A stretch of 64,000 nucleotides of DNA from Nonomuraea sp. NBC_00507 (GCF_036013525.1 NZ_CP107853.1:7316001-7380000), one strand, 5' to 3'; counted from the first letter of the stretch, positions 36,953 to 46,606 are shown. Translations and numbers: made by a program. The notes: a model not told the origin generated them from the letters alone.

Positions 36953-39286
36953 TCAGATCGCCGGGCTGGGAGACATCTGGGCGGCTTGCCGCAGCGCCTC
37001 GATCATGCTACCTACTTCGGCGGTGCCTTTCCCTGCGATGTCGAAGGCGGTTCCGTGGTCCACGGACGTCCGGATGACGGGCAGGCCCACGGTGATGTTC
37101 ACCCCGGCCTCGATGCCGAGGATCTTCACCGGACCGTGGCCCTGGTCGTGGTACATCGCCACGATGAGGTCGTAGTCTCCGCGCCCCGCGACGAAGAACG
37201 CCGTGTCGGCGGGCAGCGGCCCGTGCACGTCGATGCCGTCGGCCTTCAGGACTTCGACGGCGGGAACGATTTTCTCGGCCTCTTCGCCGTAGCCGAACAG
37301 GCCGTTCTCCCCGGCGTGCGGATTGATGCCGCACACGCCGATGCGCGGGTTCTCGATCCCGGCGCGCCGCAGCGCCTCGTGGCCTCGGCGTATGGTTCGT
37401 TCCACCAGGCCGGGTTCGATCTTCGCGATGGCGTCGATCAGTCCAAGGTGCGTGGTGACGTGGATGACACGGATCTTCGGCGAGGACAACATCATGGACA
37501 CCTCGTCGGTCCCGGTCAGGTGCGCGAGGAGTTCGGTGTGCCCGGGGAAGATGTAGCCGCCTGCATGCAGGGCTTCCTTGTTCAGTGGCGCCGTGCAGAT
37601 CGCCTGCACCTTCCCGGCCATTGCCAGCTCGCTGGCGACTCGCACATAGTGGTACGCGGCCGCACCCGCCACGGGGGAGATCTGCCCCCAGGGCAGGTCT
37701 TCCGGCAGGAGCCCCAGGTCGATGACATTGACGCGTCCAGGCTGGAACACGGCGTCGGTCACCGTGTCGACCACCACGATCTCGGTGGCGGTCCCGAGGA
37801 TGGAGGCCGCCTGGCGCAGCCGTACGGCGTCGCCGATGACGACGGGACGGCAGAGCTCGGCGACGTGGGGGTCCTGGAGGGCGCCGACAATGACTTCCGG
37901 ACCCACACCGGCCCCGTCACCCATGGTGACGGCGATGATCGGAGTGGCCGCTGCGCGCGGCTGTCGGCCGACGGCGGCGGTGCTGATGCTCACGACGGGA
38001 CCTTTCGCTTGGTTCAGGGGGAGAAGAGTGGGGTCAAGAGGTCCGAGGGAGTGCGGAGCCAGGGCCCTGACGATCTCGACGAGCGAGTCGCCCTCCCCGA
38101 AACTGCCCGGGCGGGTGACCACTGAACGGCCTTCGGGCGTCCGGGAGTGGACGGCTCCCAGGTGTATCTGCTCAACAGGTGTCAGTTCCCGCACCTGGAG
38201 GGCGTCGAGGACGCGCCGGGCGGTCTCTCCGCCGGTCAGCACGAGGTCCACCGGCCGCGCGGACGCGCGCACCGCGTCCGCGACGGTCTCGGCCAGCCGG
38301 CGCGCGATGTCACGGGAGGCCGCAGGGAGGACGGAGCCGGCGGAGTCGAGGAAGGCCACGACCGCCCGGTCGCCGATCGGGATGTGGGGGAGGGGCTCCC
38401 GGCCGGCAGGTGTGCCGAGGAGCGCCGTCACGGGCAGGGCAACGGGAACGGCTCCGGCCTCGGCCAGCCGGCGCACCTGTTCGGCCGCGACCGGCTCCGC
38501 GCTGCCCACCACGACGAGCGGCGCCGCGTCCCTGCGCCGAGCGGTGTGCGTCGGGGCGGGCTCATGCTCCTCGACGGCCGTACTGAGACTCCGCAGATGG
38601 CGCCCGAGCGCGTCGGCGAGCCCGCCGGATCCCACCAGTCGCACCGACGGCACGGCCAGCGCGGCACGCAGCACGGCGTCCAGATCCTGATCGGTCTCCG
38701 CGTCGCACAGCGCGATGCGCGCCTCCTCGGCGCACGAGGCAATCGCGTCGGAAAGACGATCCGATCGCACGGTCGCGAGGTCCAGCACGCGGGCCCGGAG
38801 CGGCGCCAGCGCTGCCTCGACCGACGTCGGAGCCGGGACGCCGTCCACCGCCCAGGCGTTCGCCCGGTGGAGGGCCACGCCGGCCAGGTGCAGCACGCCG
38901 CCGCGCACCACCCGATCCAGGCCAGGCAGGGCAGGGGTGACGATGATGCCGGCCCCAGGCGTCGTCAGCGCGGCCACTTCCGCCGCGACGTTGCCGCGCA
39001 GCAGCGAGTCGATCTTCTTGAAGACCAGCCGCGGACGCCCGGCGGAGGCCAGGGCGACCGCGGAACGCACCGCCGCGGCCGCCTCGGCGGGACGCAGGTG
39101 CCGGGAGTCGGTATCGACGACGAGGATGTCGGCGGAATCGCGCTCGCCCCGCACGGCGTGGTCAGTGAGAACAATCCTTGTGCGTGTTGTGCGCATCATG
39201 ATGCGTGCTGCCACCTCGGCCGCACCCGACAGGTCGTCGGCCACGACGAGGACACCGTCCGCGGCCGTGCTGGGCTTGGGCTTCAA
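36953..39286 (-). CDS. Bifunctional four-carbon acid sugar kinase (DUF1537) / PdxA-like 4-phosphate dehydrogenase
   Basis: 777 residues in one uninterrupted frame. Residues 1-425 form a DUF1537 acid-sugar kinase: N-terminal VVADDLSGAAEVAARI, KKIDSLLRGN, and nucleotide-binding LTGGETARRVLDAL. After a short linker (LPLNQAKG), residues about 440-777 form a PdxA-family dehydrogenase with MGDGAGVGPEVI and the metal-site histidines in FPGHTE (~584), YHDQGHG (~713) and DHGTAFD (~744). In the known D-threonate pathway, separate DtnK and PdxA2 proteins phosphorylate the acid at C4, then oxidise and decarboxylate it to dihydroxyacetone phosphate. Here both activities are on one chain. The start is TTG 39286 with GGGGG upstream. 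Exact substrate (threonate or erythronate isomer) is not deducible. Confidence 0.88.
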   Translation of the reverse strand: MKPKPSTAADGVLVVADDLSGAAEVAARIMMRTTRTRIVLTDHAVRGERDSADILVVDTDSRHLRPAEAAAAVRSAVALASAGRPRLVFKKIDSLLRGNVAAEVAALTTPGAGIIVTPALPGLDRVVRGGVLHLAGVALHRANAWAVDGVPAPTSVEAALAPLRARVLDLATVRSDRLSDAIASCAEEARIALCDAETDQDLDAVLRAALAVPSVRLVGSGGLADALGRHLRSLSTAVEEHEPAPTHTARRRDAAPLVVVGSAEPVAAEQVRRLAEAGAVPVALPVTALLGTPAGREPLPHIPIGDRAVVAFLDSAGSVLPAASRDIARRLAETVADAVRASARPVDLVLTGGETARRVLDALQVRELTPVEQIHLGAVHSRTPEGRSVVTRPGSFGEGDSLVEIVRALAPHSLGPLDPTLLPLNQAKGPVVSISTAAVGRQPRAAATPIIAVTMGDGAGVGPEVIVGALQDPHVAELCRPVVIGDAVRLRQAASILGTATEIVVVDTVTDAVFQPGRVNVIDLGLLPEDLPWGQISPVAGAAAYHYVRVASELAMAGKVQAICTAPLNKEALHAGGYIFPGHTELLAHLTGTDEVSMMLSSPKIRVIHVTTHLGLIDAIAKIEPGLVERTIRRGHEALRRAGIENPRIGVCGINPHAGENGLFGYGEEAEKIVPAVEVLKADGIDVHGPLPADTAFFVAGRGDYDLIVAMYHDQGHGPVKILGIEAGVNITVGLPVIRTSVDHGTAFDIAGKGTAEVGSMIEALRQAAQMSPSPAI

Positions 39287-39419
39287 GGAACCCCCGATAC
39301 AGTCAGGTATTGCACGTCAGGCAGGCTTCCGCAGTCCTCGCGAACCTCTTGCGCGATCCGCTCCGGAGTGAGGCGTGCACGTCCGCGCAGCCTTCGTCTT
39401 GAGCGGATGATGTCACAGC

Positions 39420-39457
39420 TTGCACAAAATGCGCTAGACCTCTTGCGCGAAGTGCGC
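39420..39457. promoter_or_regulatory. Tandem operator sites in divergent catabolic promoter (probable DeoR sites)
   Basis: Two 15-base repeats, TTGCACAAAATGCGC (39420-39434) and TTGCGCGAAGTGCGC (39443-39457), lie 23 bases apart. The second is the palindrome TGCGC-N5-GCGCA. A partial third copy, TTGCGCGATCCGCTC, starts at 39349, inside a 13-base direct repeat ACCTCTTGCGCGA (39344-39356 and 39438-39450). They sit between the leftward kinase gene and the rightward transporter operon, so one repressor could control both. Confidence 0.6.
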
Positions 39458-39569
39458 AGGCGTGTAATGGTGCAGCAACGTCGTTGTGACGTGGGAAACA
39501 TCCGGTCCTGGCAGGCGGCCGCTGCTGAGAGGCGCACCGCTGCGGACGGTTCAGAAAGCGAGAACCCCA

Positions 39570-41171
39570 GTGACTCATCTCGGAAGCGCCCCCCAGTTCT
39601 CCCGTCGCAGTCTTCTCCGTCTCGGTGCTCTCACAGGCGCGGCCATGACCCTGAGTCCCCTCGCCGCCTGCGCGGGACCGGGAACCGCCCCCGGCGCGGG
39701 ATCCGGCGCCGGCTCCACCGCCGGCCCGGGGATCACGCTGGCGCTCAACCGCTCGCTCGTGTCGCTGGACAACAAGCTCAACCAGTTCGATGCCGCCGTC
39801 ACCGTCCAGCGCGGCGTCCGTCAGGCGCTGACCTTCATCGATCCGAAGCTCACCGTGCAGCCCGTCCTGGCCGAGAGGTTCGAGCTGACGGCTCCCACCG
39901 AGTGGACGGTCAAGCTGCGCGACGGCGTCCACTACTCCGATGGCAGCCCGGTCACGGTCGAAGATGTCTCAACCGCCCTGCAGATGTACCAGAAGGTCCT
40001 CGGATCGTTCCTGGCCGGCCTCTTCCCCGAATGGCCGACCGTCACCCCCGTCGACGCGAGCACCTTCAAGCTCGTGACCGAAAACCCGGTGCCGACACTC
40101 GACTACCTGATGGCGAACATTCTGATCACCCCCGCTGCCGCCAACAAACCGGAGGAGCTCCAGGGCGGCATCGGATCGGGCCCCTACGTCGTCACCTCCG
40201 CGAACCGGGGCACCGGTGAGTACACGCTGCAGGTCAACGGCAAATACTGGGGTCCCGCGCCCGTGATCAAGACCGTACAGGTCAGGTTCCTCCCGGAGGA
40301 GGCCAACCGCGTCGTCGCCCTGCGCAGCGGCGAGGTCGATCTGATCGACTCGATCTCCCCCGATGCGATCAGCCAGCTCTCCGGCCTGAGCGACGTGGAG
40401 ATACAGCAGGTGCCGAGCACGCGGATCAGCCAGCTCTTCTACAACTTCCGCAAGCCCTCCGGGCACCCGCTCGCCGACGTGCGCGTGCGCGAGGCGCTCA
40501 GCTACGCCATCAACGGTCCCGCCCTGATCAAGGACGTCTTCGCCGATTCGGTGACCCAGGCCCGAGGCGTGGTGGCGGACACCCTGACCGGGGCGGTTCA
40601 AACGGGCGAGTACGTCCACGACCCGCAGAAGGCCCGGCAGATGCTCGACGCCGCCGGAGTGAAAGATCTCAAAATCAAGATGATCTGGGAGACCGGAGAG
40701 TTCGCCAACGACACCAGTGTCATGGAGGCGGTGGTGGAGATGCTCAAGGCGGTCGGTGTCCAGGCCGAACTCCAGCAGTTCCAGCCGGGCGGCGAAATCT
40801 CCAAGTGGCGGCAGGGCCGGGCCGGCGACTGGGACGTCCTCGGCAACGGCTATCCCGGCCCGACGGGGCTGGCGCTGACTCCGCTGCAGGGCATGTTCGC
40901 CGGCACGGCGGAAAAGGAGGCCACCCGGGACACCTACCATGGCTACGTGATCCCCAAGATCACGACCTTGCTGCAGAAGGCCTCACAGGAAACCGACAAC
41001 ACGGCCAGGGAGCGCCTCCTCGCCACCGCCCAGAAGGAGATCTGGAACACCTGGCCCTGCATGTGGGCCTTCGTCCCCAAGACCGTCATCGCCCGGCGCA
41101 AGCGCATGCAGAACGTCCTGCTCAGTCCCACCAACTCCTACGACCTCGCATCCGTCCGGCTGAGTGGATGA
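39570..41171 (+). CDS. ABC transporter substrate-binding lipoprotein, family 5 (Opp/Dpp type)
   Basis: 533 residues. The export signal has a twin arginine (FSRRSLLRLG) and lipobox LAA-C (Cys34), so it is probably a Tat-exported lipoprotein. The mature part is a family-5 solute-binding protein: WTVKLRDGVHYSDGSPVTVEDV and GSGPYVVTS. These bind peptides, nickel chelates, or in many actinobacteria oligosaccharides and glycosides. GTG 39570 was chosen because it starts the signal peptide; an upstream ATG at 39486 lies in the operator-proximal leader. First gene of the eight-gene catabolic operon. Confidence 0.92.
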   Translation: MTHLGSAPQFSRRSLLRLGALTGAAMTLSPLAACAGPGTAPGAGSGAGSTAGPGITLALNRSLVSLDNKLNQFDAAVTVQRGVRQALTFIDPKLTVQPVLAERFELTAPTEWTVKLRDGVHYSDGSPVTVEDVSTALQMYQKVLGSFLAGLFPEWPTVTPVDASTFKLVTENPVPTLDYLMANILITPAAANKPEELQGGIGSGPYVVTSANRGTGEYTLQVNGKYWGPAPVIKTVQVRFLPEEANRVVALRSGEVDLIDSISPDAISQLSGLSDVEIQQVPSTRISQLFYNFRKPSGHPLADVRVREALSYAINGPALIKDVFADSVTQARGVVADTLTGAVQTGEYVHDPQKARQMLDAAGVKDLKIKMIWETGEFANDTSVMEAVVEMLKAVGVQAELQQFQPGGEISKWRQGRAGDWDVLGNGYPGPTGLALTPLQGMFAGTAEKEATRDTYHGYVIPKITTLLQKASQETDNTARERLLATAQKEIWNTWPCMWAFVPKTVIARRKRMQNVLLSPTNSYDLASVRLSG

Positions 41172-41174
41172 GTC

Positions 41175-42110
41175 GTGATCCGCTACGTCGCCCAGCGTGC
41201 CGGGCAGAGCATCCTGGCGATCTTCCTGACCGTCTCCGCGGTGTTCGTCCTCGTGCGGCTGGCACCGGGGGATCCGGTGGCCGCCTACGCCAGTCCCCTG
41301 GCCACCACTGCCGAGCTCGAACGCATCCGGGTCCAGTTCGGCCTGGACAAACCGCTCTTACAGCAGTACGGAATTTTCGTGCGTGACCTGTTCGGCGGCG
41401 ACCTGGGCACGTCCTTCTCCTTCCAGGCCCCCGCCCTGGACGTCGTCCTCAGCCGGATGCCGTACACCGTCATGCTCGCCGTGTCCGCCATCCTGTTCGC
41501 CGCGGTCGTGGCCATCCCGGTCGGTGTCTGGATGGCGCGGCACGCCGACACCGGCCGCGAGCTGGGGGCCAACGTGGCCATGATCGCCGGCCAGTCCATG
41601 CCGGAGTTCTGGAGCGGCATCATGCTGCTGACCATCTTCGCCGTGCTCGTCCCCGTCCTCCCGGCATCCGGCTTCACCAGTTGGGCCGGCATGGTGCTGC
41701 CGACCGTGACCGTCGGCATCCTGCAGATCGCGCTGATCTCCCGGATGGTGCGCCGGGAGATGGGGGCCGGCTTCGCGGCTCCGTACCTGACGATCGCCCG
41801 CTCCCGTGGCGTCTCCGAACGCGGCCTGACCTGGCGCTACGCCATGGGCAACTCGGCCATCCCGGTGGTGACCGCGCTCGGCACCCGCTTCGCCGCCATG
41901 CTCAACGGCGTGGTGGTGGTCGAAGTCGTCTTCGCCTGGCCGGGTGTCGGATCGCTCGTCGTGCGCGCGCTGGAAACCAGGGACTACCCGCTGATCCAGG
42001 CCACCGTCCTGGTCACGGCCATCCTGACCGTGGCTGTCCAGCTCCTCATCGATCTCACCTACCCGCTGCTCGACCCGCGGGTACGACTCGGGAAGGCGGT
42101 GGCCTCATGA
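41175..42110 (+). CDS. ABC transporter permease (DppB/OppB type)
   Basis: 311 residues with six hydrophobic helices and the BPD permease loop SRGVSERGLTWRYAMGNS (EAA motif). VRLAPGDPVAAYA near the N-terminus is typical of DppB. GTG 41175 lies 3 bases after the binding-protein stop. It forms the membrane channel with the following permease. Confidence 0.94.
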   Translation: MIRYVAQRAGQSILAIFLTVSAVFVLVRLAPGDPVAAYASPLATTAELERIRVQFGLDKPLLQQYGIFVRDLFGGDLGTSFSFQAPALDVVLSRMPYTVMLAVSAILFAAVVAIPVGVWMARHADTGRELGANVAMIAGQSMPEFWSGIMLLTIFAVLVPVLPASGFTSWAGMVLPTVTVGILQIALISRMVRREMGAGFAAPYLTIARSRGVSERGLTWRYAMGNSAIPVVTALGTRFAAMLNGVVVVEVVFAWPGVGSLVVRALETRDYPLIQATVLVTAILTVAVQLLIDLTYPLLDPRVRLGKAVAS

Positions 42111-43054
42111 CCGCCCCGCGCATCGGCACCGCGGCCGGCGCCGCCGACGGCTTCGGCAGCCGGAGCACCGCGGAGCCCCTCGCGCGGCCCAGCGCGGTCT
42201 CCGCCAAGGATCTCGCCCGGTCCGCGGCGGTCCGCCGCCGCAAGAGCGCGCGGCTGAAGACATGGGTCGGCTCGGTGTGCGTGGCCCTCGTCGTCGTGCC
42301 TGTCGCCCTGGCCAACATCCTGCCGATCCCCGGGCCGGACGACCAGAGCCTCGGCCTGCGTCGCCTGCCACCGCTGGCCGACGGGCACCTGTTCGGAACC
42401 GACCAGCTCGGCAGAGATCTTCTCTCCCGGGTCCTGCACGGCGGCCAGGTCTCGCTCACCGTCGGCGTGCTGGCCATCGTCGTGTCCGGCATCATCGGTC
42501 TCATCGCCGGCGCCGCGGCCGGATTCTTCGGTGGCTGGGTCGATGCCATGGTCTCGCGCCTGCTGGAAGCGCAGCTGTCGCTGCCTCTGCTGTTGATGCT
42601 GCTGCTCATCGTCGCGCTCTTCGGCCCGTCCATTCCGGTCATCACCTTCGTGATCGCGATCGCGCAGTGGCCGGAAGTGGCCCGCCTGACCCGTTCTCTG
42701 GTGCTCGTCGAGCGGGAGAAACCGTACGTGGCCGCGGCCCGGGTGCTCGGCCTGCATCGCATCACCATCCTGTTCCGGCACGTGCTGCCCAACGTCGTCA
42801 AGCAGGCCACGCTGGTGATCCTGCTGTTGCTGGCCCAGGCCGTGCTGCTGGAGAGCGCGCTGAGCTACTTGGGCGCCGGCCCGCAGCGCCCGTTCGCCAC
42901 CTGGGGCCGCATCATCTCCGACGGCCAGGACTACATCACGACGTCGTGGTGGCTGGTCACGCTGCCCGGTCCGGTCATCGTGCTGCTTGTCGTCGGTGTC
43001 AACCTGCTCGGAGACGGGCTGCGGGACCGAGTCCGCAGGCGGAAGGAAAGGTGA
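42107..43054 (+). CDS. ABC transporter permease (DppC/OppC type)
   Basis: 315 residues. A ~55-residue cytoplasmic N-terminal tail precedes six helices. LFGTDQLGRDLLSRVLHGG and the EAA loop AARVLGLHRITILFRHVLPN are DppC hallmarks. ATG 42107 overlaps the dppB-like stop (ATGA). Partner channel subunit of the importer. Confidence 0.94.
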   Translation: MTAPRIGTAAGAADGFGSRSTAEPLARPSAVSAKDLARSAAVRRRKSARLKTWVGSVCVALVVVPVALANILPIPGPDDQSLGLRRLPPLADGHLFGTDQLGRDLLSRVLHGGQVSLTVGVLAIVVSGIIGLIAGAAAGFFGGWVDAMVSRLLEAQLSLPLLLMLLLIVALFGPSIPVITFVIAIAQWPEVARLTRSLVLVEREKPYVAAARVLGLHRITILFRHVLPNVVKQATLVILLLLAQAVLLESALSYLGAGPQRPFATWGRIISDGQDYITTSWWLVTLPGPVIVLLVVGVNLLGDGLRDRVRRRKER

Positions 43055-43061
43055 GCCGGGC

Positions 43062-43937
43062 ATGACAGCCGAGTTCGACGGGGCCGATCCTCCCCTGCTG
43101 GAGGTCGAGGACCTACAGATCGAGCTGATGACCGAAGCCGGCATCGTCCGCGCCGTCGACGGTGTCAGCTTCCTCATCCGCCAGGGCGAAACCGTGACGA
43201 TCATCGGCGAATCGGGATCGGGCAAGTCCACCACGGCCATGGGCATCCTGCGGCTGCTCCCCCCGGAGCTGGCGGTCCTCTCTGGCAAGGCCCGCTTTCA
43301 GGGAGTCGACGTCATCGCCGACCCCGGCGCGGTACGCAAGGTGCGCGGGCGTACCGTCTCGCTCATCCCGCAGGATCCCATGACGGCGCTCAGCCCCGTC
43401 CACACCATCGGGCAGCAACTCCGCGAGGCCGTGCGGCTGCGCCAGCGTGGCCTGTCCCGGTCGGAAACCGTCTCGCGGTCCGTCGACCTGCTGGCCCGGA
43501 TGCACATATCGGATCCGGAGCCCCAGCTACGCAGGTATCCGCATCAGCTGTCAGGAGGCATGCTGCAGCGTGTGCTCATCGCGATCGCGCTCGCCGGATC
43601 GCCCGGGCTGCTCGTCGCCGACGAACCGACCTCCGCCCTGGACGTCACCGTCCAGGCAGGCATCCTCGACCTGCTGCTCGAAGTACAGGAGAACACCGGC
43701 ATCGGCATCCTCATGATTACTCACGACATCGGCGTGGCCCGGCTCGTCTCGGACCGCATCCATGTCATGAAGGACGGGCGATTCGTCGAGTCGGGCGAGG
43801 CCGAGCAGATCGTCGACGCACCCCGCGACCCGTACACCAGGAAGTTGCTGACAGCGGTCCCACGGCTGGGCCCCTGGGACGAAGACGGCGAGTCCCTGGA
43901 AGCGTCCCTCGACGACGCCGTGGGAGAACCCCGATGA
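43062..43937 (+). CDS. ABC transporter ATP-binding protein (OppD/DppD type)
   Basis: 291 residues. Walker A GESGSGKST (49-57), signature LSGGMLQRV (~168) and Walker B GLLVADEPTSALD (~187) are complete. The C-terminal oligopeptide-transporter extension is short and lacks the usual cysteine cluster. ATG 43062, 7 bases after the permease stop. Energises the importer together with the next gene product. Confidence 0.94.
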   Translation: MTAEFDGADPPLLEVEDLQIELMTEAGIVRAVDGVSFLIRQGETVTIIGESGSGKSTTAMGILRLLPPELAVLSGKARFQGVDVIADPGAVRKVRGRTVSLIPQDPMTALSPVHTIGQQLREAVRLRQRGLSRSETVSRSVDLLARMHISDPEPQLRRYPHQLSGGMLQRVLIAIALAGSPGLLVADEPTSALDVTVQAGILDLLLEVQENTGIGILMITHDIGVARLVSDRIHVMKDGRFVESGEAEQIVDAPRDPYTRKLLTAVPRLGPWDEDGESLEASLDDAVGEPR

Positions 43938-44794
43938 CCGACGCGTTCCTCGAGGTCGACGGCCTCGTCGTGGACTATCCCGTCGCCCACGGCGTGTTCC
44001 GCGCGGTCGACAACGTCAGCTTCTCCGTGCGGCGGGGCGGCACCCTGGCCATCGTGGGGGAGTCAGGCTGCGGCAAGTCCACGATCGCCCGGTCGATCGT
44101 ACGGCTGGTCAAGCCTGCCGCAGGCCGCATCGTGGTGGGCGGCACCGACATCGCCCAGCTGAGGGAGAAACAGCTGCGCCCGATGCGCACCCGGGTACAG
44201 ATGATCTTCCAGGACCCGTACGGATCGCTCGACCCGCACCTATCGGCGGAGGAGATCGTCGCGGAACCGCTGCGGGTGCGCGGAATGCGCGACAGACGCG
44301 CCCGGGCCAAGGAGGCGGCCAGGCTCATCGACCAGGTCGGCCTGCCCGCCACGGCCCTGGAACGTCGCCCGCCGGAGTTCTCCGGCGGCCAGCGCCAGCG
44401 CATCGGCATCGCCAGAGCCCTCGCCTCCAAGCCCGACCTCCTGGTCTGCGACGAGGCGACGAGCGCACTGGATGTGTCCGTGCAGGCGCAGGTCCTGGCC
44501 CTGCTCGTGAAGATCCAGGCCGAGACCGGCCTCACCTATGTCGTGATCTCCCACAACCTCGGTGTGGTCAGGGAGATCAGCGAGGACATCGTCGTCATGA
44601 GCAAAGGGCGCCTGGTCGAGTCCGGCCCGACCCGGACGGTGCTGGCCGCCCCGGCCCACCCCTACACGCGCGCACTCCGCAGGGCCGCGCTGGATCCGGC
44701 CACGATGCACGGGCGCAAGCCGCGCCACCTGGTGCGGGCCCCGTCCACTACGCAGACCCCCGGAGCACCCGTTCAGCGAGGAACCGACCGATGA
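43934..44794 (+). CDS. ABC transporter ATP-binding protein (OppF/DppF type)
   Basis: 286 residues. Walker A GESGCGKST, signature FSGGQRQRIGIARAL (Phe instead of the usual first Leu) and Walker B LLVCDEATSALD are intact. YGSLDPHLSAEEI is typical of OppF. It overlaps the oppD-like gene by ATGA and the following reductase by ATGA, so importer and enzymes are translationally linked. Confidence 0.94.
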   Translation: MTDAFLEVDGLVVDYPVAHGVFRAVDNVSFSVRRGGTLAIVGESGCGKSTIARSIVRLVKPAAGRIVVGGTDIAQLREKQLRPMRTRVQMIFQDPYGSLDPHLSAEEIVAEPLRVRGMRDRRARAKEAARLIDQVGLPATALERRPPEFSGGQRQRIGIARALASKPDLLVCDEATSALDVSVQAQVLALLVKIQAETGLTYVVISHNLGVVREISEDIVVMSKGRLVESGPTRTVLAAPAHPYTRALRRAALDPATMHGRKPRHLVRAPSTTQTPGAPVQRGTDR

Positions 44795-45795
44795 CAACTT
44801 CCGTACCGGCGATCTCCCTACCGGCGGCGACACCGTCCGGGGCGCACATCGGGCTGTCCCGGCTGGTGCTGGGAACCATGACGTTCGGCGACACGGCCGA
44901 CGCGAAAGAGGCCGCGCGCATGCTGGACGTGGCGCTCGACTCCGGCATCACCGGTGTGGACACCGCCAACGCCTACGCGGGCGGCGCGACCGAGTCCATC
45001 CTGGCACCGCTGCTCGCCACCCGGCGCGACCGGGTCGTCCTCGCCACCAAGGCCGGTATGCCCCATCCGGACGCCCATGATCACCCGCCGTTGTCCGCCA
45101 GAGGATTGCGAGCGAGCCTCGAAGGCAGCCTGCGCCGCCTGCAGGTCGACCACGTCGACCTGTTCTATCTGCACCAGCCCGACCGCCGCACGTCGCCGGC
45201 CGAGACGCTCGGCGCGATCGCCGAGTTCGTCGCCGAGGGCAAGATCAGCGCGCTCGGCGTCTCCAACTACGCTGCCTGGCAGATCTCGGAGATCAACCAT
45301 GCCGCCGACGCCGTCGGCGCGCCACGGCCTGTCGTCGCCCAACAGCTGTACAACCTCCTGTCCCGCAGGGTAGAGGAGGAATACCTGGAGTTCGCGCGGA
45401 GCACCGGCCTGACCACCATGGTCTACAACCCGCTCGGCGGGGGCTTGCTCACCGGGCGTCACACCTTCGACCATGACCCCGCCGCCGGCCGCTTCGGCGA
45501 CTCCAAGCTCGCTCCCCTGTACCGGCAGCGGTACTGGAGTCCGGCGCTGTTCGAGGCCGTCACCGCCCTCGGCGAGATCGCCGCGCAGTCGGGCATCTCC
45601 CTCATCGAGCTTGCTCTGCGGTGGCTGCTCCATCGCGACGGCGTGGGGGCCGTCCTGCTCGGCGGTTCCAAGGCCGAACACCTGCGCGCGAACATCGCGA
45701 CCGCCGCGGCCGGGCCGCTTCCCGAGGATGTCGTCGCAGCCTGTGACCGCGTGGGGGCGGCGCTGCGCGGCCCCATGCCCGCCTACAACCGATGA
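44791..45795 (+). CDS. Aldo/keto reductase
   Basis: 334 residues with the AKR catalytic tetrad: Asp57 and Tyr62 (VDTANAYAGG), Lys87 (VLATKAG) and His128 (LFYLHQPD). It uses NADPH/NAD to interconvert a carbonyl and an alcohol. Its place in the sugar-acid operon (ATGA overlap with the transporter ATPase) suggests it acts on the imported sugar or on an aldehyde from the downstream aldolase. Confidence 0.93.
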   Translation: MTTSVPAISLPAATPSGAHIGLSRLVLGTMTFGDTADAKEAARMLDVALDSGITGVDTANAYAGGATESILAPLLATRRDRVVLATKAGMPHPDAHDHPPLSARGLRASLEGSLRRLQVDHVDLFYLHQPDRRTSPAETLGAIAEFVAEGKISALGVSNYAAWQISEINHAADAVGAPRPVVAQQLYNLLSRRVEEEYLEFARSTGLTTMVYNPLGGGLLTGRHTFDHDPAAGRFGDSKLAPLYRQRYWSPALFEAVTALGEIAAQSGISLIELALRWLLHRDGVGAVLLGGSKAEHLRANIATAAAGPLPEDVVAACDRVGAALRGPMPAYNR

Positions 45796-45823
45796 GAGCC
45801 GACCGCCGAGGAGAAGACCAGCA

Positions 45824-46606
45824 GTGAGCATCACCGACTTCACCGCCAGGATCCGTGCCCGGGAGCCCGCACTGGGCTACTGGTCCGTCCTGGATTCGCC
45901 GGTGTCCACCGAACGCATCGCACGCCTCGGCTACGACTACGTGTGCCTGGACGCCCAGCACGGGCTGCTGGGCTACTCGGGGCTGCTGAGCGGCCTGATG
46001 GCGATCGACGCGGGCGGCGTGTCCGCGGGCCTGGTCAGGGTCGAGGCGAACGACCCCGGCCACATCGGCCGTGCCCTGGATGCGGGCGCCGCGGGTGTCA
46101 TCGTGCCTCTCATCGACACCGCCGACGACGCCGCGGCGGCCGTCTCCGCGACCCGCTATCCGCCGAAGGGGCGCCGCTCGTACGGCCCGATGCGCTCGGC
46201 GCTCCGCATCGGGCCGCGCCCCGCGGACAGCGACGCCACAGTGCTGGTCCTCGTCATGATCGAGACGGCACGGGGGCTGGCGAACATCGAGGCGATCTGC
46301 GCGACCTCCGGCCTGGACGGCGTCTACGTCGGCCCGTCCGATCTGTGCCTGGCTCTGGGCGGCGCCTTCCCCGGCGACCCCGCGATCGCTTCCCCGTTCG
46401 AGGACGCGCTGGTCACGGTGCGCGAAGCCGCCAGGTCCGCCGGCGTCGCCGCCGGCATCCACACCCCTGACGGCGGGACCGCCGCCAAGCGCCTGGCCGA
46501 GGGATACACCTTCGCCACCATCGCCTCAGACCTCGTCCACCTCGAACAGGCCGCGAAGTCCCACCTAACCGACGCCCGAGCCCAGTCTCGCCGAGGAGAA
46601 CAGTGA
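45824..46606 (+). CDS. HpcH/HpaI family class II aldolase
   Basis: 260 residues of the pyruvate-type aldolase TIM barrel. Catalytic His46 (CLDAQHG), Arg72 (LVRVEAN), metal ligands Glu147 (VMIETARG) and Asp173 (VGPSDL), and the GPMRSA loop are present. The family cleaves 2-keto-3-deoxy sugar acids or 4-hydroxy-2-oxo acids to pyruvate plus an aldehyde. GTG 45824 has GAGGAG upstream. The stop overlaps the next gene by GTGA. It gives the locus a second exit besides the kinase/dehydrogenase route. Confidence 0.92.
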   Translation: MSITDFTARIRAREPALGYWSVLDSPVSTERIARLGYDYVCLDAQHGLLGYSGLLSGLMAIDAGGVSAGLVRVEANDPGHIGRALDAGAAGVIVPLIDTADDAAAAVSATRYPPKGRRSYGPMRSALRIGPRPADSDATVLVLVMIETARGLANIEAICATSGLDGVYVGPSDLCLALGGAFPGDPAIASPFEDALVTVREAARSAGVAAGIHTPDGGTAAKRLAEGYTFATIASDLVHLEQAAKSHLTDARAQSRRGEQ

